Origin: Corallium rubrum
Taxonomy: Eukaryota; Cnidaria; Anthozoa; Scleralcyonacea; Coralliidae
Reading direction: 5' to 3'
Assembly (NCBI GenBank): GCA_964035015.1
Contig: OZ036000.1
Coordinates: 8,142,259 to 8,206,258, forward strand
DNA: 64,000 bases
Shown here: piece by piece, positions 20,790 to 64,000 of the stretch
Layout of the letters: every line of letters starts with the position of its first letter
Position numbering within the stretch: position 1 is the first letter of the stretch
Position numbers and translations under genes: made by a program
Notes under the pieces: generated by a model
The model's input: only the letters and a program-made list of their open reading frames with translations
Databases searched by the model: none
What the model was told of the DNA's origin: nothing

Positions 20790-22374
20790 TGTGGTTTTCA
20801 TGCCGACCGACAAAAACGATTTGGTATGAGTGTGAACAGTTTGTACAAGTCTCTGCCGTTTCGTGCCAAATCTGTTCATGCACACTATCAGGTTTTCATG
20901 CTGGCACAAAAAGCTATCTGGTTTAGTACGAACGAGACATATAAAGTGGGTCAAATCTCATGCACCTTGTTTATTTTTCAATGTTTTGTTTTTGTCACCT
21001 TTAGTTTACTTTGTTATAGTTAGGATGCGTATAGCGTTGGGTTAGAGAACTCGATTCCACGCTCTTTTCTGCATCTCGAACTTTTTGTGGCATATGGTCT
21101 ACCCAAACATATTCTGCATTTTACATTATACACTTGTTGACTGGCGCCGAGGGATTCATCGAGTTTTACGGACCCAAAGCCTGAGGGACCGTAAAAGTCG
21201 ATGTTTCTCGAGGCAAAGTCAACAAGCGTTTTGTTATATACCAAAGACTTTTAAAATACAAAATACCAAATGACTCTAAACTTGCAAAAGGCAAAAAGAC
21301 TTACCAAATCGCTTAATTGACTTTGTCTTCATAGTTTCAACTCAACTAAACAAATACACCAGACTCAACAAGTACAAAGAACAGCCTTAAATTTATCCAG
21401 TTTTTTCCCGATCTTTGAAGATATGTATAGATATTCTTTCCTTTGGAAAATGGACCATTTCGAACCAGACAAGCTCGAAGTAAGCTCTTGTTTTCAAAAT
21501 GTTCCGAAAAGTCCAAAGTTCTTGATCTGATGCAATAATCGCGTATTCACTTGAACAACGCACGATTAAAGCGACGTCAGAGGGAAACATTGCACTGTTT
21601 CCCTCTTCATTGTTGACGTCAGAGGGAAACAGTGCAATGTTTCCCTCGGCAGAAAGAAACATTGAGTTTGTTAAACAACACGTGACCATGATTTGACCAA
21701 TAGGATTTCATCTTTGGCAAACGAAAGTCTTTGGAATAAACAGAAGTATTTAGTAAGCTCTATTAGTGCATGCATGTGTCACAAGTATATATATAAGCTG
21801 TCAATGTACTGTTTGATTCATGGAGTACTGCTAAATAGAATATTTAAGTAATTATTATAAAATGCCTTTTATTTGAATAACGTGATTGACTTGCATTCAC
21901 TCTTCAAGTAGGTTTGGACTTTACGAGATTTACAAGAAAACGGAAATAGGTTGAAGAAGAAAGAAGACTAATGGACGTCGACAAGAATTATGGAAGAAGG
22001 AAAATGGAATGGAAAGAAGAAAAGAGGTAAATAAGCAAGAGGTTGGTTAAAGTAAACGCCTTGATAGAAAGGAATTTGAAATCATATAACCAGAAGGATA
22101 ATTTTTTGAAGCATCTCAGAGTGGGTTCCATTGAAGTCTCGCAGTTTTGGTGATGGAGATCTCACCGAAGGCTTTTTGTACCATTCTTGTTTACGGTTGT
22201 GATTTGTCATCTGGAATTGTCAAAATCTCGTGTTCTTTTTATGGCGATGTCAAGAACAAGGGTCAAGTTTATATATAAATAATGAACAGAAGTGTTCATT
22301 TATACTGATATCACGATTGAGTCGGTTTTCTTTGATGTACCGCGGTTAATATATAAGTTTTCAAAACCTCATTA
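20790..22374. other. Gene-free stretch with two hairpins
   Basis: A hairpin at about 21120-21240 (GTTGACT...CGAGTTTTACGGACC against GGACCGTAAAAGTCGATG...AGTCAAC) and a near-perfect one at about 21570-21645 (GACGTCAGAGGGAAACA against TGTTTCCCTC). Nothing resembling a conserved exon was found. Confidence 0.4.
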
Positions 22375-22650
22375 ATAATTCATGAGGAAAACACAAAAGA
22401 AAATCATGACCGTATCGTATCTTTATAAGTGATAAAGATTTCTCCTGATTTACATAAACTTTAGCTTTGATTTTCTCGGCTTAGACAAGGTTATTTTTCA
22501 AACTAACTCCGCCAATCAACTTACCAAGTGGTTCGTTTTTGAAGCCGTATAATAAACTCGCAGTTCGTGTTTTATCAGATGTAAAAACACTCGGCTTCGC
22601 CTCGTGTCTTTATATCTGATAAAACACTCCTGCTCGTTTATTATACAGTA
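22375..22650 (-). mobile_element. CACGAGGCGAAGCCGAG hairpin family, copy 3
   Basis: Reverse-oriented copy running from CTCATTAATAATTCATGAGG to CTCCTGCTCGTTTATTATAC, with the CTCGGCTTCGCCTCGTG core at about 22590-22608. Confidence 0.8.
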
Positions 22651-22665
22651 CATCAACCTTGCATA

Positions 22666-24161
22666 CAGTGGCGCTCAAAAGTTTTGTAACACCTGCGTGG
22701 AGTTTTTACACCCACAATACACGCACTTTACAAGTGCGTGTAGTACATACTGCGTGTAGTACAGTCAAACTACACGAAGCTTCGCACCACACGCAACCTT
22801 GCACTACACGCAGTTGCGTGTAGTTACACTCACACGCAGTTTGCATGTAGTCCGCTACACGCAGTTTGCGTGTAGTTGACTGCACGTGTAAAATATAAAT
22901 AGTTCGCTCGTTTTGAAAGATTAACTCTTTGGACTACATGATACAATATAAATTTTACATGCCAAGATGACTATAGGTTGCATTTACAGTACCTCACAAA
23001 GTGTTTTGGGCAAAGAATAGCTTGCGCTTGTTTTGATTTGTCGCTTTGTCCTAACAGTCGCCTAATTACACGAAGTTTGCGTGTAGTCAGGAAAAATATA
23101 AATACAGTAGTTCGCTCCTTTTCAAATGCGTATCATCATCAGTATAATTTTGAAAGGTTAACTCTTTGGGCTACATGATACAATATATCAGCAGAGTCCT
23201 ATCAGCCGCAGTCAGCAGAGTTCTGTACTATCGTTCGAGCAACTTAAGAAAATATCCAGCTCAAAACAAAACTTTGCTGTGAACTGTTTACGGCGTCTCT
23301 TCCGAGGTGAGTTAGAAGGCAGAAATATTTCCGGCAAGAAAAAAACCCAACTGGCTGTGTACCCTGTTCGTGTTGAACTGATAAAATTGTATGTGTGTCA
23401 AATGTATCCAACATCACCAGTTGATATTCCCGAAGCTTGGAGTAAGGGCAGTAAGCCGTGCCGACGTGCTATCGACGAATTTATCAGACGTCCTGTTAAA
23501 CGTAAACATTAAGTAGGCAGATTTATTTTTTAATTAAATAAAACTTTTCTTACCTTTACTGTTGTTTTCATTATTCTTATATAAATCAATGATTTCCACG
23601 CTGACTTTCAAATTGCTATCTAATCCGGATTCAAACGTCGAATTCTTGTAAATTTTATTTTTGACGCAAGGTTCGGTCTGGCAGCTTTCACATTTCAGTG
23701 GCGCCAGGCTAATTCAATTGAGTTTCACACAGTAGAAATTTTACAAACAACTTGTTCGGGTTTGACTCAAAATTCTCATGTGGAAAATCATCTCAAATTG
23801 ATCGCTGCTATCGCCGCGAACGCTCGAAAATCACGATCGCTACAATCGCTATAGTCGTGTAGACAAACTATTGAAGCCGTTCTATGATCTACTATGTTCT
23901 ATCATACACAAAGTTTTGTGTAGTTACTATACACGAAACTTTGCGTGTAGTTATTATACAGAGCTTTGCGTGTAGTTATACAGGAAGCTTTGCGTGTAAT
24001 TATACATGCAGCTTTGCGTGTAGTTATTATACACGCAGCTTTGCGTGTAGTTATTATACACGAAAGCTTTGCGTGTAGTGCGTGTATGTATGTTGCGTGT
24101 ACACGCAGACTACACGCATTTCAGTCCACGAAGGTGTTACAAAACTTTTGAGTGCCACCTG
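22666..24161 (+). mobile_element. TA-flanked TIR transposon carrying a BEN-domain segment
   Basis: Left end CAGTGGCGCTCAAAAGTTTT and right-end complement CAGGTGGCACTCAAAAGTTT, both extending to TTGTAACACCT and both bordered by TA, the pattern of Tc1/mariner-type elements. Subterminal regions (22705-22895 and 23885-24120) contain many GCGTGTAG/CTACACGC repeats in both orientations, as expected for transposase-binding arrays. No transposase frame is visible; the only protein-like segment is the BEN-type frame at 23162-23512. Total 1,496 bp. Confidence 0.75.
23162..23512 (+). CDS. BEN-domain C-terminal coding segment inside a transposon
   Basis: Open frame of 116 codons, ending in TAA and followed by AATAAA at about 23537. 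The central part reads NFAVNCLRRLF, then LEGRNISGKK, LAVYPVRVELIKLYV and CRRAIDEFIRR, matching the BEN domain plan (N-terminal L-x-x-LF, a conserved SGK, a helix ending in V, and a terminal A-I-D/N helix with basic residues). BEN domains bind DNA or chromatin proteins. No in-frame ATG precedes the domain, so this looks like a terminal exon with upstream exons missing or unrecognised. It could be a captured host fragment or an element-encoded DNA-binding protein. Confidence 0.65.
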   Translation, partial: LFGLHDTIYQQSPISRSQQSSVLSFEQLKKISSSKQNFAVNCLRRLFRGELEGRNISGKKKTQLAVYPVRVELIKLYVCQMYPTSPVDIPEAWSKGSKPCRRAIDEFIRRPVKRKH

Positions 24162-24656
24162 TAAATAATTGGATAAAACTTTTCGACAAAACTCGAAAAA
24201 TCTTGATCGAAAGTCTTCGAAATTGACGAAACCTTGTTCGAAAACCTCCTCAATCGTTATAGAAGTCGGTTATATACCTCGAACTTGTATAACCCTTACA
24301 TATTTTACTCTGATGGGCTTCACTCGAAATGTCGGTATATCATTGCTAAAAATCTCGGCAGTTTACCATACACGTTCGAATGCAAACATACAGTAATGCA
24401 GAATGGCGTATATTTTTACATCTGGCGTGTTTTTGTTGTGGCGGCGTACTTATACATTTTGAAAAGGAGGAATTGATTACAGCTCCACCACACTAGTTTC
24501 TAGTCTCACACTACTTTTCTCTCCCGATAACTCATTTTGATGACGTCACAGGACAATCGAGAGTTGGACCAGCGGGAAAGAATGCAAAGTTATCCCTCGC
24601 GCTTCTCAAGGGAAGGGTTACGATGCGGAGGATCTGGCTACTGTACATTGTAATTT

Positions 24657-25653
24657 GAGCCGTGTTTACACTGCAAGCCATGACTTTGCCCAGGGTAAAT
24701 GTGTCGTGTTTACACTGGAACAAGCCTGGTCAAGGCCAAAGCATAGGCCAACAAAAGAAGCAAGCCCAGATATTCTGGCTTAGGGGTGCACCGGAACTCG
24801 GTTCCGGCCGGGTAGTTCCGGCCGGAACTCTGATTTTTCGGGGATCCGGTTCCGGCCGGAACTGATTAAAAAAGAATGGCCGGAACCGGAACTCTGTCGT
24901 TTTCAGAGAGATTGAATATCAAGTTTATTTATTAAATAACATCGATCAAACAGACTGAACAGATCACATTTCAACAACTGTGAAGCATAATTTACATAAA
25001 TAGCAAGAAACAACATGCAATCATTGAAAAAAAAATAATACTCTTGTCTTTTTTATAAGATTTTCACAGATTTTATTCAATAATATATTTTATCACACAT
25101 CAAAAGACGGTCAGCGGTTCAGAATGGTGGGTTAGGGAAAGTACTTCATATGACAAGCACATACTGATAATTTAATCATTTCATACTAGCCATGCAAATG
25201 AAAGGTTGAAAATTGGTGTGAAACATACAAAATAAAATGAAAACAAGTGATTTTATATATGCTGATATACTCTAGTTACAACCTCGTTCCCAGGCTGTTT
25301 GCTCCCGTGTAGATAATACACTATACAAGGATATATTTGTATACCATTAAATCATTAATACCAATACATGAGCATTTCATGAAGATGTTTTACACAATTA
25401 CATTAACATTATTAAATATTTGTATTCCAACTTTTGCCCCCCCCCCCCCCCCCCTTGATAAAATAGCATATAACCATATATGGCTTAACAAACCCGGTTC
25501 CGGCCGGAACTTCCGGCCGGATTTCTTTTTCAGTTCCGGTCAGATCCGGTTCCGGCCGGATCTTAAAATATTGGTTCCGGTGCACCCCTATTCTGGCTTA
25601 GGCCAGGACAGTCCAGGCAAGGCCAGGCCAGGGCTTGCAGTGTAAACACAGCT
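24657..25653. mobile_element. Outer inverted-repeat element interrupted by an hAT MITE
   Basis: Ends GTGTTTACACTGCAAGCC at about 24662 and GGCTTGCAGTGTAAACAC ending near 25650, with matching inner AGGCCAA/TTGGCC-like arms. The hAT-type element 24781-25590 sits inside it. Confidence 0.7.
24781..25590. mobile_element. hAT-type non-autonomous element with 8-bp target duplication
   Basis: Terminal repeats TAGGGGTGCACCGGAAC at the left and GGTTCCGGTGCACCCCTA at the right; flanked by the direct repeat TTCTGGCT at 24773-24780 and 25591-25598. The 8-bp duplication is diagnostic of the hAT superfamily. Subterminal GGTTCCGGCCGGA repeats at both ends. No transposase frame; 810 bp. Confidence 0.85.
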
Positions 25654-25669
25654 TTCCCAACACAAACCC

Positions 25670-26000
25670 TTACCTACACACCTAAAAACACACAAGCTGT
25701 TACATACCTGCGAGCACGTTGTTACAAGGCTGTTCAACAGGCTGTCCCAGTCTGTCAACATGTCTGTAACAGCTTGTTGACAACTTGTAACAAGGCTGAT
25801 GACTCCAACAGACTGATGACAAGTTGTTCCAACAACCTGTTACCGCTCTGCATTCAACAAGTTGTTAACAGATTGATGCTAACAAGGTTGTAGCAGCTTC
25901 TTGAATGAACAGCATTAATTACAACTTGTTCCCAGGCTTGCTACAAGCCTGTTGCGAACACATCCTGTTGACAAGCTGTGAGATTTTTACGTGTGTATAG
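25670..26000. mobile_element. Diverged AACAAGTTGTT-rich element
   Basis: Begins CACACCTAAAAACACACAAG and ends GAGATTTTTACGTGTGTATA; the interior is rich in ACAAGTTGTTxCAAC units but differs in order from the other copies. Confidence 0.6.
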
Positions 26001-27573
26001 TAATTGGTGCACATCGGACATGAACTGATTTCCACCAAGCGTCTCCTAATTGCAGGCTCGCTTGACGTTGAAAAAGAGACCTGCAAATAGACCACTTGCA
26101 CTTATTCCCATGGTGGAGGACAAATGCTTATAAAGTATAGAATTTTCATTCATTATTTGCTCTGTTGAACGTCGGAACTTTGAAGTTGTCCTCCAGATGC
26201 ATCGTTTTGACGTCATCTGCAAGAGGTCTATACTCTACTCCACCTTGCAAGAAAAAGCCGCGCGAAATACAATAACTTTACAAAATATTTTTTATTCGTT
26301 CTGTATTCTGCTTCTCATCCTTTAAAATGCTTTACGATTTAATTATTGGAGTGCAGTCTTACATGGAGTGATGCTGATATCAGATTATAAGATCTTCACC
26401 TTCAATTAGTTACAATTTATACCGTTTTCAAGGTTAATTTGTATCTTGTTTTCTCGAACTTATTAAAAGGAAAGCAAAGCGGAACGGGTGGCTCTTTACA
26501 GTTTAATGATCCATACGAAGAAGAACCAGTCCATATGTATTTTGTACTGTTTGGATCTCGGATCAAAAAATTTCATTTAATATATTACATCTTAATTATG
26601 CTACCTCACGATCTAAACTACAATCTCGGACAAAAATATTGGGACACTTAAGACTTTCCCACTCTCCCTTATTCAATGTTGTTCACTAGTGTCTGTTGGT
26701 GTGTGTTTTGATTTTTTTGTATGCCAGTTGATAACGCGCGAAATATTTCAACATTGAGTAGGGGCATGGGGGTTGAAGACGAAAAATCTCAAGTGTCCCA
26801 ACGATTAATGTCTGAGGTTGTAGATGTTCCAGTCGTACTATACGTTTTGCGTCGAGTCTCCGTATTTTTGGTATAGGTGGTATACTTATCAAAGCGTTCC
26901 GATTTATAAAAGAATCAGTTTTTGCAAGCTTTGCGTTGAGGGCTTTCTACGTTCCTGTTTACTTACAGCGTGTCTCATTGTTATGTGCACCAGGTAATAT
27001 ATTTTACATGACCTTCAACTCACACCGAGTAAAGCGGTTCAATTTAAGCTTTGAAAAACGTATGTGCAAAAGACGTACATCATCTGCGCGCGCGACGCTT
27101 TGCGCAACACATGTCTTTCAAAGTGTTAACAAAACGACAATGAAAATAATTTATATATAAAACCAGTTTTCTTGTGTCATGTTTATACGTTTTGAGCTGG
27201 GTAACCCGGTCTGTGTTGAAGGCCAAACGCCGTGCGAAAAATTACCCTATGGGTAGAGCAGCCTTCTTCTTTGCTTCCTTGCTGAAAGAAGGGAACTGAA
27301 GAAGGCCTCTGTTCCCATCGAGAATACGTCGTTTACAAACTAGTACCCAGTCCAAACTAAATAAACAGGTCTTAAACACGTTACTTTGTTCTAAATCTTA
27401 GATGAAGCCCAGCGCAAATATACGGCAATGCCTTCTTTTCTTTCCCCTGTCAGCAAGAAATGAAGGAAAAGAAGACTTATAGGGGAGTGGGAAATATATC
27501 CAGTTGCACCTGGTTGCACACACAATAGAACGCTGAGTGAGGCTGAAGTCGCTTATCTTCGAAACTGCATAAC
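26001..27573. other. 3' flank of unc13, no further gene recognised
   Basis: Contains the probable 3' UTR of unc13, read leftward from 27573. No polyadenylation signal could be assigned with confidence. Elsewhere, reading frames of 60-75 codons show no similarity to families I know. Confidence 0.4.
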
Positions 27574-63838
<36,265 letters not shown>

Positions 63839-64000
63839 CTGAATAACCAACTTTGTATAGAGGGATCCATATACTACCTCCTTCCTAAAATTATAGGAAC
63901 TTAATTTAGGATAATGTGTACAGTATGTGTTATTATTGCACATTCATTCATTTATCCAACCATCTTTCTATCCATCTATCTACCAACCCATCCTAGCTCC

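Noticed and set aside
20528..20926. Repeated frame beginning MFTHVVTTEERVDTSTMF seen at several loci
   Set aside because: It recurs only because the AACAAGTTGTT element is repeated; it changes phase between copies and has no coding signature.

Overview
The window is a piece of an intron-rich, AT-rich animal genome crowded with transposons. Two broadly conserved animal genes were found by reading splice sites and conserved protein signatures on both strands: an Unc13/Munc13 synaptic priming protein (minus strand, right-hand 36 kb) and DDA1 (plus strand, about 15.6-19.0 kb). On the left is a tandem pair of plus-strand genes for membrane proteins with the order Frizzled cysteine-rich domain, kringle, three thrombospondin type 1 repeats, one membrane helix. 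Mixed extracellular modules, small phase-1 exons, Crypton and Penelope-like or non-LTR debris and very many MITEs suggest an early-branching invertebrate, most likely a cnidarian; this is inference, and the species cannot be read from the sequence.

Layout. 1-926: upstream flank. 927-7127: receptor-like copy A (9 exons). 7128-10033: spacer with MITEs, a GAGT tract and a minus-strand non-LTR reverse transcriptase remnant. 10034-14446: copy B (9 exons). 14447-15594: spacer with a MITE that carries a 9-bp target duplication in its second copy. 15595-18984: DDA1 (5 exons); its long intron holds several MITEs, one of which splits a tRNA-like (SINE) sequence. 18985-27573: a gene-poor transposon field including a TA-flanked 1.5-kb element that carries a BEN-domain coding segment, and an hAT-type MITE nested inside another inverted-repeat element. 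27574-63838: the C-terminal 1,394 residues of Unc13 in 39 exons whose phases all join, running off the right edge at the 5' side. Its introns hold an intact Crypton-type tyrosine recombinase, two minisatellites, a 430-bp GAA tract, a compound tetranucleotide satellite and more than a dozen hairpin or MITE elements.

Functional picture. Unc13 keeps every C1 zinc ligand, the acidic C2B calcium-binding loops, the MUN domain with its Asn-x-x-Phe motif and a C-terminal C2 domain, so it should act as a diacylglycerol- and calcium-regulated vesicle priming factor. DDA1 is a small subunit of DDB1-CUL4 ubiquitin ligases. The tandem FZ-kringle-TSP1 proteins have the extracellular pairing typical of ROR receptors (FZ next to kringle) but no Ig domain and no kinase; the FZ exon differs strongly between copies while the kringle exon is nearly identical. 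The most noteworthy observations are that receptor architecture and its uneven divergence, the transposon carrying a BEN domain, the intact Crypton, and a recurrent class of hairpins with unrelated arms but a similar CTCGGCTTCGCCTCG-like centre.
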